From Microbacterium ginsengisoli (GTDB lineage: Bacteria; Actinomycetota; Actinomycetes; Actinomycetales; Microbacteriaceae), in assembly GCF_000956535.1 (NCBI RefSeq), contig NZ_JYIY01000080.1, positions 1 through 64,000 on the forward strand: a stretch of DNA of 64,000 nucleotides. Direction: 5' to 3'. Under the pieces are notes generated by a model that was not told the DNA's origin, did no database searches, and saw only the letters and a list, made by a program, of their open reading frames with translations. A program made the translations under genes and the position numbers. Of this stretch, positions 26,127 through 32,802 are shown in pieces (position 1 is the first letter of the stretch; each line of letters starts with the position of its first letter).

Positions 26127-27056
26127 ATGGACGGGCAGTGGCTGGGTGGCGGAGTGATCGTGCTCGTCGCGGCTGCCCTGTGGCTGCTGTACTTCGTGCC
26201 CTCCTGGCACTCCACGCACCGATACAACGCCGCCGAGCGCAATGCCGTGCGCTTGGGTCAGGCGCTGCGCATCCTGGCGGAGACGAGCGACACCCCTGAC
26301 GAGGTGCGCATCGAGCTCGGCGCTCGCGCGAGCCACGCGCAGCAGCGCCTCGCCCGCAAGACGATCGCCGAGCAGCAGGAGCTCGAGGCGGTGCGCGCCC
26401 AGCGCGAGCTGGACGAGACGCGCGCCCTCGTGAAGGCCGAGCGCGAGGACGCCGCCGAGCGCGCCCGCGCCGACCGACTCGCCGCCCGCATGCGGCCGGC
26501 CGCGCGACGCCGTCGTGCGCGCGTGGTCGCCTCCACGTTCGTGCTCGCCGCGCTCGCGCTCGCCGGCGTCGGCGTCTGGCAGCTGCTGACCGCGGGCACG
26601 CAGATCTACCTCTGGGCGGCAGCAGGTGTCTTCGCCGTGTCTCTGCTCGTGCTGCAGCGCATCGCGATGCTCGCGACCCGGTCGCGCCGCGTCGAGGCCG
26701 CACCCGTCGTGTCGGCACCTGTCGTGAGCGAGAGGGTGCCGGTGCCGGTGACGGATGCCGCGGCATCCGCGACCTGGGAGCCCCGCACACTGCCCAAACC
26801 CCTCACCGCCTCGGCCGGATCGCAGGCTGCGGTCGTCGTCGCCGCCGAGGAGGCGCGCGCGGCCCTGCGCCGCGCCGCGGTGGACGAGGCGAAGCGTCAG
26901 CGCGCGGCACAGGCCGCTCCGCCCTCGATCGACGTGGCGCGCGTCGCTCGTGTGGAGGCCCCCGCGCCGTCGCAGTACGCCGGCATGGGCTACGTCGACG
27001 ACGCCGAGATCGAGGCGCATGTGCGCTCGCTGCTCGACGCCCGCCGCGCCGGCTGA
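26127..27056 (+). CDS. Uncharacterised membrane protein with coiled coil
   Basis: A 309-aa protein: one N-terminal transmembrane helix (residues ~6-24) with the segment LLYFVPSWHSTHRYNAAERNA, a long charged coiled coil (residues ~75-130, EQQELEAVRAQRELDETRAL), two further helices near 145-190 and an Ala/Arg-rich C-terminal domain ending in DDAEIEAHVRSLL. I recall similar proteins in Microbacteriaceae annotated only as 'large exoprotein' beside galU. The function is unknown. The start lies six bases after TACCGT, consistent with a leaderless mRNA. Confidence 0.8.
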   Translation: MDGQWLGGGVIVLVAAALWLLYFVPSWHSTHRYNAAERNAVRLGQALRILAETSDTPDEVRIELGARASHAQQRLARKTIAEQQELEAVRAQRELDETRALVKAEREDAAERARADRLAARMRPAARRRRARVVASTFVLAALALAGVGVWQLLTAGTQIYLWAAAGVFAVSLLVLQRIAMLATRSRRVEAAPVVSAPVVSERVPVPVTDAAASATWEPRTLPKPLTASAGSQAAVVVAAEEARAALRRAAVDEAKRQRAAQAAPPSIDVARVARVEAPAPSQYAGMGYVDDAEIEAHVRSLLDARRAG

Positions 27057-27068
27057 CACGACACGCGA

Positions 27069-27111
27069 GGCGGCGCCGGGGCAAGACTCTCGTCGTCGCC
27101 CCGGCGCCGCC
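27069..27111. terminator. Bidirectional hairpin terminator
   Basis: GGCGGCGCCGGGGC (27069-27082) is repeated inverted at 27098-27111 with perfect 14-base pairing and a 15-base loop. It lies between the convergent coiled-coil membrane protein gene and the csbD-like gene and probably stops transcription from both sides. Confidence 0.7.
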
Positions 27112-27120
27112 GTGCTCCGC

Positions 27121-27321
27121 TTACTTGTCGCCGGTCAGGGCGTCCTTCGCCTGCGTCGCGGCGTCCTTGACGTCGCTGCCGGCCTTCTTGGCTGACGCTG
27201 CGACCTGATCGGCCTTGCCCTCGGCGACCAGCTTGTCATTGTCGGTCGCCTTGCCGATGGCCTCCTTCGCCTTTCCGGCGAGGTCTTCGGCGGTGTGCTT
27301 GATGTCGTCTCCGAGACCCAT
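27121..27321 (-). CDS. CsbD-family stress protein
   Basis: A 66-aa highly charged, helical protein of the CsbD type: GLGDDIKHTAEDLAGKAKEA at the start, then KATDNDKLVAEGKADQ, a repeat-like alternation of Ala/Lys/Asp. CsbD of Bacillus subtilis is a sigma-B general-stress protein of unknown mechanism. GAAAGGA lies ahead of the ATG. It lies 43 bases downstream of the AmaP-like gene and is the last gene of the leftward stress operon. It could be coregulated by the ECF sigma factor encoded divergently. Confidence 0.9.
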   Translation of the reverse strand: MGLGDDIKHTAEDLAGKAKEAIGKATDNDKLVAEGKADQVAASAKKAGSDVKDAATQAKDALTGDK

Positions 27322-27364
27322 GTTCTCATCCTTTCTTCGGGGGGTACTCGCCGGTGCGGCGAGG

Positions 27365-27895
27365 TCAGTGCACGGTCCGGGCGCGCGCGAGAGAGCCACG
27401 CACGCCGACCGAGAGATGGAAGTACAGCTGGATGTCATCGCCGAGCAGAAGGTGAACCCGCTCCTCCACGCGAGAGAGGTCTGCGGTGAGACCCGCGAGT
27501 TGGGCGCGTCGACGTACCTGCACCTCGACCCGGCAGACCGTCCGGGCCCCGAGCCGGCGCGCCTGCACCGCCGCGGACAGCACATCCGGCTCCTCGCCGA
27601 ACTCGGAGCGTACGACACTCTCGACGGCCCTCGTCGACACGACGTCGGATCCGCGCCGCGCGGCGTCCCGCGTGTGACGGCCTGCCCGGGTCAGGGCGAA
27701 TAGCACGGCGAGTACAGCGATCACAGCTGCGACTGCGGACCCCACCGCGGCCGCGTTACCCTTCGTCCAGGAAGTCCCGAGGGACGGATCGATCCGACCG
27801 ATATGAGCTGCCCAGAGTGCTGCGGGGATGGCGAGCAGAGCCGCGCCGGCGAAGAAGAGGACGGCCCGGTTGAGAAGTCGGCTGGACGTGCTCAT
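27365..27895 (-). CDS. Membrane-anchored Asp23-associated protein (AmaP-like)
   Basis: A 176-aa protein with two transmembrane helices (residues ~10-30 and ~50-70) followed by a soluble domain of alternating strands and helices (TVCRVEVQVRRRAQLAGLT, then DDIQLYFHLSVGV). The topology matches AmaP, the membrane anchor of Asp23 in Gram-positive cocci, although sequence similarity is loose. The start overlaps the stop of the next upstream gene by four bases. It should tether an Asp23-type layer to the membrane. Confidence 0.7.
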   Translation of the reverse strand: MSTSSRLLNRAVLFFAGAALLAIPAALWAAHIGRIDPSLGTSWTKGNAAAVGSAVAAVIAVLAVLFALTRAGRHTRDAARRGSDVVSTRAVESVVRSEFGEEPDVLSAAVQARRLGARTVCRVEVQVRRRAQLAGLTADLSRVEERVHLLLGDDIQLYFHLSVGVRGSLARARTVH

Positions 27896-28461
27896 GCGAG
27901 TGTTCCTTGACGGGCGGGCTCGACACGAACGCCGACGCGTCGAAGGGTTCCGATCTGGGCTAGTTCAGCGCTGACCGCTGCGGCGACCTCAGATGTACTC
28001 ACCGGAAATCCCGACGAGGGCGTCACCCGGACGTGTGCCGTGCGTCGCGAGAGCGTCGTTCTCACCTGCGCCTGCGACACGTGCGCCGCGAGCGCCGCGA
28101 CGCGGGATAGCGCACCGGCGATCACGGCGTCGTCCGCGATGGTGATCGTGTTGCACGCAGCTCCCACACGTCGACGCGCTCGGCGAGCCGCCGATATCGA
28201 GAGTGCGATGGCTGTGAGTCCGAGTAGTCCCGCGACGGCGCTGACCAGCACCGTTCGGGGCCCCGGATCGCTGAGGTGCTGAATGATCAGCTCCGGGTTC
28301 ACGACGAGGGCAGGACGCCCCGCCCATGAGAGGAACAGCTCCGTTGCGATCCACGAGCTCACGACTGCGCCGCACAGCGCAACGACAGTAGAGACCACAC
28401 TGCGCGAGTGACGAAGCTCACGGCGCGCGGCGCGCTCCGTAAACGAACTGCGGGTTCCCAT
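27892..28461 (-). CDS. Membrane-anchored Asp23-like protein (DUF6286-like)
   Basis: A 189-aa protein with the same plan as its downstream neighbour: two transmembrane helices (residues ~20-45 and ~72-92) and a soluble C-terminal domain with strand-helix-strand elements (SQAQVRTTLSRRTAHVRVTP, then SEVAAAVSAELAQIG). I associate this with the actinobacterial DUF6286 group found in Asp23 operons. A GAGGTG ribosome site precedes the ATG. Coupled by overlap to the AmaP-like gene, it probably forms a second envelope anchor. Confidence 0.72.
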   Translation of the reverse strand: MGTRSSFTERAARRELRHSRSVVSTVVALCGAVVSSWIATELFLSWAGRPALVVNPELIIQHLSDPGPRTVLVSAVAGLLGLTAIALSISAARRARRRVGAACNTITIADDAVIAGALSRVAALAAHVSQAQVRTTLSRRTAHVRVTPSSGFPVSTSEVAAAVSAELAQIGTLRRVGVRVEPARQGTLA

Positions 28462-28465
28462 ATGT

Positions 28466-28789
28466 TCACCTCACTCTCGAAAGATCCGTATCGACGACGA
28501 CGTCCACGATGCGGGCTCCGCCGTACTGAATGCGAGCGCCGGTGAGCAGTCCGCCCCGATCGTGTATCGCGCGATCGAGGGCGGCGAGGCGGCGGGGTAG
28601 CGGTTGCGAGGCCGATACGCTCGCCGTCGCGGTAACCGCGACTCGCAGCATCCCTCCAGCGTCAGAAACATGCGCCGATGCGAGGCGCGGCGCCACCTTG
28701 AGCGCATCGGCGGTTATGGCGGCGAAGACCTTCTCGTAGGCCCGTCGCGTAATCGTCACGCTGCCGGGCACCCCTTGGACTGCGGTCAT
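28466..28789 (-). CDS. Asp23/Gls24-like small protein
   Basis: A 107-aa soluble protein starting GSVTITRRAYEKVFAAITAD, with a following VAVTATASVSA strand and an RRLAALDRAIHDRGG helix; the order strand-helix-strand and the end IVDVVVDTDL match the Asp23 core. The ATG at 28789 overlaps the stop of the small membrane peptide gene by four bases; the longer upstream frame shadows neighbouring genes. It is one of two separate Asp23-type proteins of the leftward operon. Confidence 0.7.
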   Translation of the reverse strand: MTAVQGVPGSVTITRRAYEKVFAAITADALKVAPRLASAHVSDAGGMLRVAVTATASVSASQPLPRRLAALDRAIHDRGGLLTGARIQYGGARIVDVVVDTDLSRVR

Positions 28790-28974
28790 CCGACGCGACG
28801 CCCTGTCGCGGCGTTGAGAGCGGCTCGAAGGTCGAGCCGCCCGGCCGCGACCGCGCCACACACTCCGCCCGCAATCCCGAGCATCCCGACGAGCAGGAAG
28901 CCCCAGAAGCCGAAGACGAGCGCGACGACAGCGAGCACGATACCCGCCGCGCTTCCGAAGATGACGGCGCTCAC
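28786..28974 (-). CDS. Small membrane peptide, DUF2273-like
   Basis: A 62-aa protein made almost entirely of two hydrophobic helices (FGSAAGIVLAVVALVFGFWG, then GMLGIAGGVCGAVAAG) and a basic tail. DUF2273 peptides of this size sit beside asp23 and amaP genes in many Gram-positive genomes. It is coupled by four-base overlaps to both neighbours, so the three proteins should be made in fixed ratio. A scaffold role in the membrane is likely. Confidence 0.72.
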   Translation of the reverse strand: MSAVIFGSAAGIVLAVVALVFGFWGFLLVGMLGIAGGVCGAVAAGRLDLRAALNAATGRRVG

Positions 28975-29393
28975 TGGACCCGAGCCTCCTGCTCTGCCGT
29001 GTCATCGTCACCCGGGATGTGCACGTCGACGATGGTCACGTTGACCTCGGCGACCTTCATGCCGACGAGGTCCTGAATCGCCTCGGCCGCGGCAGCCCGC
29101 ACCGCTCCGGCGACGCGCTGAAGTTCCTCGGGGTAGTCGACGACGATCGAGATGTCCGCGGCGACCTCGGTCTCGCCCACCTCCACACTCACACCCTGGG
29201 TGAGATCCTTCGCGCCGACTGCTTCGCGGATCGAGCCGATCACGCGGGCCGCGCCGCCGCCGAGCGCGTGGACGCCGGGCACCGCGCGCGTTGCCACGCC
29301 CACGATCTTCGCGACGACGGGGTCGACAACGACGGTCTTGCCGGTCGGTGCGCCGCCGATGAGGGGGGTGGTGTCATTGGTTGTCTGAGCCAT
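28971..29393 (-). CDS. Asp23/Gls24 family envelope stress protein
   Basis: A 140-aa protein and the clearest Asp23 homologue here. After a Thr-rich start it has VVVDPVVAKIVGVATRAVPG, GVSVEVGETEVAADISIVVD, a helix VAGAVRAAAAEAIQDLVG and the closing strand VNVTIVDVHIPGDD. Asp23 forms a membrane-associated lattice and its loss induces wall stress in Staphylococcus. AAAGGAG precedes the ATG. It is the first gene of the leftward operon and faces the ECF sigma factor gene across a 204-base gap. Confidence 0.92.
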   Translation of the reverse strand: MAQTTNDTTPLIGGAPTGKTVVVDPVVAKIVGVATRAVPGVHALGGGAARVIGSIREAVGAKDLTQGVSVEVGETEVAADISIVVDYPEELQRVAGAVRAAAAEAIQDLVGMKVAEVNVTIVDVHIPGDDDTAEQEARVQ

Positions 29394-29476
29394 GATGATC
29401 TCCTTTGCGAGTTCGGTTGCCGCGTGATGCGGCGGTGACATGAGTGAGACGCGCGTCGAGGAGGATTCGTCACGAA

Positions 29477-29491
29477 GTTCACCCTGTGAAC
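29477..29491. promoter_or_regulatory. GTTCAC-CCT-GTGAAC inverted repeat between asp23 and sigma genes
   Basis: A perfect 6-base dyad lies 84 bases from the asp23 start and 106 bases from the sigma start. Each arm reads GTGAAC outward, which resembles the GGAAC/TGAAC -35 boxes of ECF promoters on both strands, but I could not place a matching -10 (CGTC/CGTT) at 16-17 bases. It is a candidate control site for the divergent stress operons. Confidence 0.35.
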
Positions 29492-29597
29492 CTGCTGAAG
29501 GCGTCGTCGAGTCGAACTCTCGACGCCTTCGTACCGGATCAAAGCCCGAGAGTTGGTCCCTTGCCCGGGCGTGTGCGCTCGTGCTACCGATGACTCC

Positions 29598-30143
29598 GTG
29601 ACCTCACTCGACTCGGCAGCCGATGGGCTCCTGGCCGAGCGGGCTGCGGACGGCGATGAGCGCGCCTTCGCCGTGCTCGTGCGCCGCCACGCCCCATTTC
29701 TAATCGCCTTCGCCACGCGATTGATCGGATCACGTGCCGAGGCTGATGACTGTGTGCAGGATGCACTCATCGTTGCGTGGCAGAGAATGGACAGTCTCCA
29801 GGAGCCGGCGCGCGTGCGGGCTTGGCTGGCGACGATCGTGTCCCGTAAGGCGACGGATCGCCTTCGCGGGCGTCGTGATCTCGTCGACATCGATGAACAG
29901 GAGCAGGCCGACCCTGCGGCGGACCCTGCTGACCGTGCAGAAACCTCCATCCGGCTCGATGCGCTCTCTCGGGCGGTCGAGCGACTTCCGGATGATCTGC
30001 GTCGAACCTGGGTGCTCCGGGAGATCGTCGGACACAGCTACGAAGAGATCGCCGAGGTCATGGAAGAGTCGACCTCCACCGTGCGGGGTCGGCTCGCGCG
30101 AGCGAGACGACAGCTGGCGCAGGAGTTGGAGGGATGGAGGTGA
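29598..30143 (+). CDS. ECF-type RNA polymerase sigma factor
   Basis: A 181-aa sigma-70 family protein with only regions 2 and 4. Region 2 is AFAVLVRRHAPFLIAFATRL with DDCVQDALIVAWQRM after it; the linker is acidic (DIDEQEQADPAADPAD). Region 4 is LPDDLRRTWVLREIVGHSYEEIAEVM-like, with the HTH TSTVRGRLARARRQLAQEL. The GTG at 29598 lies seven bases after TACCGA, suggesting a leaderless mRNA; an upstream in-frame ATG at 29553 is less likely. It is divergent from the asp23 operon and is followed by the anti-sigma/Asp23 hybrid gene, so it probably drives this module. Confidence 0.92.
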   Translation: MTSLDSAADGLLAERAADGDERAFAVLVRRHAPFLIAFATRLIGSRAEADDCVQDALIVAWQRMDSLQEPARVRAWLATIVSRKATDRLRGRRDLVDIDEQEQADPAADPADRAETSIRLDALSRAVERLPDDLRRTWVLREIVGHSYEEIAEVMEESTSTVRGRLARARRQLAQELEGWR

Positions 30144-30148
30144 CGAAC

Positions 30149-30715
30149 ATGGACGAGGACATCGGAGGGTCGGGCTATTCGCTCGAAGATCTGTCAGCTT
30201 ATGTCGACCGTGACTGCCAACCACCCATCGCGGCCATCGATCGCAACCCGGAATGCCAGGCTGTCATCGAGTCGATGCGCAGAATGAGCCTCTTCGCCCG
30301 GCAGCTGATTGAGCGCGACGAGTCCCAGCCGCTCAGCGCCGGGTGGCTGGATTCGCTCCTGCGGGATGTGGCACGAGACATGAGGGCGGGCGAGGACCTC
30401 GAACTGCCCGGGGGTGACCAGTTGACGCAGCTACTGACGACCGAGGGCGCGATTCGCGAGTGCGTGCGACGTGCGGCTGACGGCATTGCCGGCTGTCTCA
30501 CCGGTCGCGTCGAGGTGAGGACGGGAGATCCGGACACGGGAATTCGCGTAACCGTGCGCATCAGCGTGCTGTTCGGCGCGGTGATAAAGGAGGTCGCCGA
30601 TGCCGTTCGGGCGGCTGTCTTCGCCGCGATCTCTGCGGAGTTCGTGATTCCCGTCGAGGCTGTCGACGTCCTCGTCGTCGATGTCCATGAAGAAGGAGAA
30701 GGTGGGCTGAATTGA
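30149..30715 (+). CDS. Putative anti-sigma-like/Asp23 hybrid protein
   Basis: A 188-aa protein. The N-terminal ~90 residues open with YSLEDLSAYVDRD, the opening typical of zinc anti-sigma domains (LSAYLDGEL), although the H-C-C ligands are not in order. The C-terminal ~90 residues share the Asp23 core with the product at 28971: compare RVTVRISVLFGAV / VADAVRAAVFAAISA / VLVVDVHEEG here with DISIVVDY / VAGAVRAAAAEAIQD / VTIVDVHIPG there. The ATG at 30149 follows GGAGG; a start at 30134 would overlap the sigma stop. I infer that it restrains the sigma factor and senses the Asp23 layer. Confidence 0.65.
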   Translation: MDEDIGGSGYSLEDLSAYVDRDCQPPIAAIDRNPECQAVIESMRRMSLFARQLIERDESQPLSAGWLDSLLRDVARDMRAGEDLELPGGDQLTQLLTTEGAIRECVRRAADGIAGCLTGRVEVRTGDPDTGIRVTVRISVLFGAVIKEVADAVRAAVFAAISAEFVIPVEAVDVLVVDVHEEGEGGLN

Positions 30716-31014
30716 CGATGTCCCATTTCTCCCGGCAACTTCTCGCCGTAGTCCAGAACGTGCGGGGCGTCTCCGAGGTCTACCCTGCGATTCCGACCAC
30801 CCGACGTGCCTGGCAGCGCCTCGTTGGACGCGAGGGGGAGTCTCTCGTACATGTGCTGGAGACGGCCGGGGTGGCGCAGATCACCGTCAACATAGGGGTC
30901 GGCGCGGGGTATTCCGCATCTGCCGTCGCGGCGGCGGTGGCCTCCGCGGTGCGAGACGCCGCGCCTCCTGGTGCGCGGGTGAAGGTGAGGGTGAGCCGAG
31001 TCTCCGGGGCCTGA
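30712..31014 (+). CDS. Small Asp23-like protein
   Basis: A 100-aa soluble protein: N-terminal helix (FSRQLLAVVQNVRGVSEVYP), then VAQITVNIGVGAGYSASAVA and a closing strand ARVKVRVSRVSGA, the strand-helix-strand order of the Asp23 core in reduced form. The start is either TTG at 30712, overlapping the preceding stop, or ATG at 30718; neither has a well-spaced ribosome site, so coupling to the upstream gene is likely. It is the third gene of the sigma factor operon. Confidence 0.65.
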   Translation: MTMSHFSRQLLAVVQNVRGVSEVYPAIPTTRRAWQRLVGREGESLVHVLETAGVAQITVNIGVGAGYSASAVAAAVASAVRDAAPPGARVKVRVSRVSGA

Positions 31015-31074
31015 GCGTGCGCCGCCTCGATGCGAGGCGCGGCCGGGCCGCGTGGTAATGTATCGGAGGTTCAC

Positions 31075-31150
31075 GGGCCTGTGGCGCAGTTGGTAGCGCG
31101 CTTCGTTCGCAATGAAGAGGTCAGGGGTTCGAATCCCCTCAGGTCCACCA
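31075..31150 (+). tRNA. tRNA-Ala (CGC anticodon)
   Basis: A full cloverleaf can be drawn: acceptor 31075-31081 with 31140-31146, D-stem GCGC/GCGC, anticodon stem CTTCG/TGAAG with loop TTCGCAA, and T-stem AGGGG/CCCCT with loop TTCGAAT. Anticodon CGC is at 31108-31110 and reads GCG. The G3-U70 wobble pair, the alanine identity element, is present. The 3' CCA is encoded (31148-31150). A hairpin follows eight bases later. Confidence 0.97.
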
Positions 31151-31157
31151 CACCAGC

Positions 31158-31183
31158 CGAGACGCCCCACCAGGGGCGTTTCG
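31158..31183 (+). terminator. Terminator after tRNA-Ala
   Basis: CGAGACGCCCC, loop ACCA and GGGGCGTTTCG pair over 11 bases with one G-T, followed by CCGTTTCGG. It lies eight bases after the tRNA and before the leaderless promoter of the metallopeptidase gene. Confidence 0.7.
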
Positions 31184-31232
31184 CCGTTTCGGGGGAGTCG
31201 CCCTGATCCCCGCCGACCACTAGCGTGAGCAC

Positions 31233-32318
31233 GTGAGCTCACAGCCCCGGTGCCCCCACTGCCGGCACTTCGTCTACCTCGACGCCCTGACCTGCCCGGA
31301 GTGCGAGGCGGAGCTCGGGTATCAGCTGCTCACCCAGCAGTTCTACGGCCTGCGAGACGGTCGCGTCGTCATCGACGGGGAGACCTGGTACACCTGCTCG
31401 AACCGTGGCTGGCAGTGCAACTGGCTCGTGCGCGAGGACGCCCCCACCGGCCGCTGCTTCTCGTGCCGGCTCACCCGCACCCAGCCCGACGCCGACGACA
31501 CCGTGGCCCTCGAGAAGCTCGCGAAGACCGAAGAGGCGAAGCGCCGTCTTGTGCTTCAGCTCGGCCAGCTGGGGCTGCCGATCGTCGGGTGGGACGTGAA
31601 GCCGGGCGGCCTCGGTTTCGACCTGCTCTCGAGCCTGTCCGACGGCAAGCGCGTGATCATCGGGCACGCGAACGGCATCATCACCCTCGACCTCGCCGAG
31701 AGCCTCGACGACCGTCGTGAGGCGCTGCGGGTGCGGCTCGGCGAGCCGTACCGCACCATGCTCGGGCACCTGCGTCACGAGGTCGGCCACTACTACCAGA
31801 ACGTGCTCATCACCGACGACGCCACGTGGGATCGCTGCCGTGAGCTGTTCGGTGACGAGCGCGAGAGCTATCAGGATGCCATCGCCCGCCACTACCGGTT
31901 CGGCGCGCCCGACGACTGGAACGAGTCGTATCTTTCCGAGTACGCGACCATGCACCCGTGGGAGGACTTCGCCGAGACCTTCGCCCACTACCTGCACATC
32001 ACAGGCACCCTGCAGACGGCGGCGGCCATCGGCATCCATCTCGACGCCTCGGTCACTAACCTCCGCGACATCGACGTGATCCCTCGCGAGTCCTACCTCG
32101 ACCAGCCGGTGCAGCCTCTGCTCAACGACTGGACCTGGATGTCGCAGGCGTTCAATCGCATAAATCGGTCGATGGGACTCGGCGACCTCTACCCGTTCGA
32201 GCACCCCGCGGCCGTCAAGCGGAAGTTCGCCTTCGTGCACGAGCTCGTCACCCGATCGCCGCTCACCCTCGACATGCAGATCGCGCTGGCTCGCCCCACC
32301 GAGGAGGCATCCGCCTGA
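31233..32318 (+). CDS. Zinc-ribbon metallopeptidase-like protein (putative zinc-binding)
   Basis: A 361-aa protein. The N-terminal ~90 residues have several Cys pairs: CPHCRHFVYLDALTCPEC forms a first ribbon, and CSNRGWQCNW with CFSCRL a second. A peptidase-like domain follows with H182-E183-V-G-H186 (RHEVGHYYQ) and a downstream acidic EDFAETFAHYLH that could give the third zinc ligand. This fits the putative zinc-binding metallopeptidase family (COG4307), of unknown substrate. The GTG at 31233 lies six bases after TAGCGT, pointing to a leaderless mRNA. Confidence 0.88.
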   Translation: MSSQPRCPHCRHFVYLDALTCPECEAELGYQLLTQQFYGLRDGRVVIDGETWYTCSNRGWQCNWLVREDAPTGRCFSCRLTRTQPDADDTVALEKLAKTEEAKRRLVLQLGQLGLPIVGWDVKPGGLGFDLLSSLSDGKRVIIGHANGIITLDLAESLDDRREALRVRLGEPYRTMLGHLRHEVGHYYQNVLITDDATWDRCRELFGDERESYQDAIARHYRFGAPDDWNESYLSEYATMHPWEDFAETFAHYLHITGTLQTAAAIGIHLDASVTNLRDIDVIPRESYLDQPVQPLLNDWTWMSQAFNRINRSMGLGDLYPFEHPAAVKRKFAFVHELVTRSPLTLDMQIALARPTEEASA

Positions 32319-32330
32319 GCGGGGGCGCCG

Positions 32331-32699
32331 TCAGCACTCGGCGCACAGTGCCGCAACCGCGGCCAGAAGGTCCTGTCGCGAGACCGGCTTGATCATCACG
32401 CGATCGAGGCCGTGCTCGTCGGCGAAGCCGGTGCGTTCGGCGTCCGGTCGGGCGGTCATCAGTGCGAGGCGCGTGCCGGCGATCTCGGGATCGGCGCGCA
32501 CCGCCTCGGCGACCTGCAACCCATCCAAGCCCGGCATCATCCAGTCGAGCAGTGCGACGTGCGGTCGGTCGCGACGGATCGCCGCGAGACCCGCCTCGCC
32601 GTCGGCGCAGGTCGTGACCTCGTACCCCGCCCTGGTGAGGCGAATCGAGGTGAGGGTGAGGATGTCCTGGTCGTCGTCGACGAGCAGCACTCGGGACAT
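32331..32699 (-). CDS. Single-domain response regulator
   Basis: A 122-aa CheY-like receiver and nothing else. The acidic pocket is in LLVDDDQD, the phosphoacceptor Asp in VALLDWMMPGLDG, the switch Thr in ALMTARPD and the Lys in VMIKPVSRQD. With no output domain it must act through protein contacts. It is divergent from the histidine kinase gene, with a 103-base shared gap, and is probably its partner. It is convergent with the metallopeptidase gene, with 12 bases between their stops. Confidence 0.92.
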   Translation of the reverse strand: MSRVLLVDDDQDILTLTSIRLTRAGYEVTTCADGEAGLAAIRRDRPHVALLDWMMPGLDGLQVAEAVRADPEIAGTRLALMTARPDAERTGFADEHGLDRVMIKPVSRQDLLAAVAALCAEC

Positions 32700-32802
32700 T
32701 CCGCATCCGTTCGTCCGGGTCGCGGCCGTGGCCGAGCGCGACATCCGCTTCCTCCGGCGATCATACGCTCGAACGGTGCGACCCCTGGGGTAACCTCAGC
32801 CC

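Noticed and set aside
31075..31150. tRNA-Ala as an integration site for a mobile element
   Set aside because: No integrase, no repeated 3' end of the tRNA in the window and no codon-use shift downstream; the flanking genes look native.
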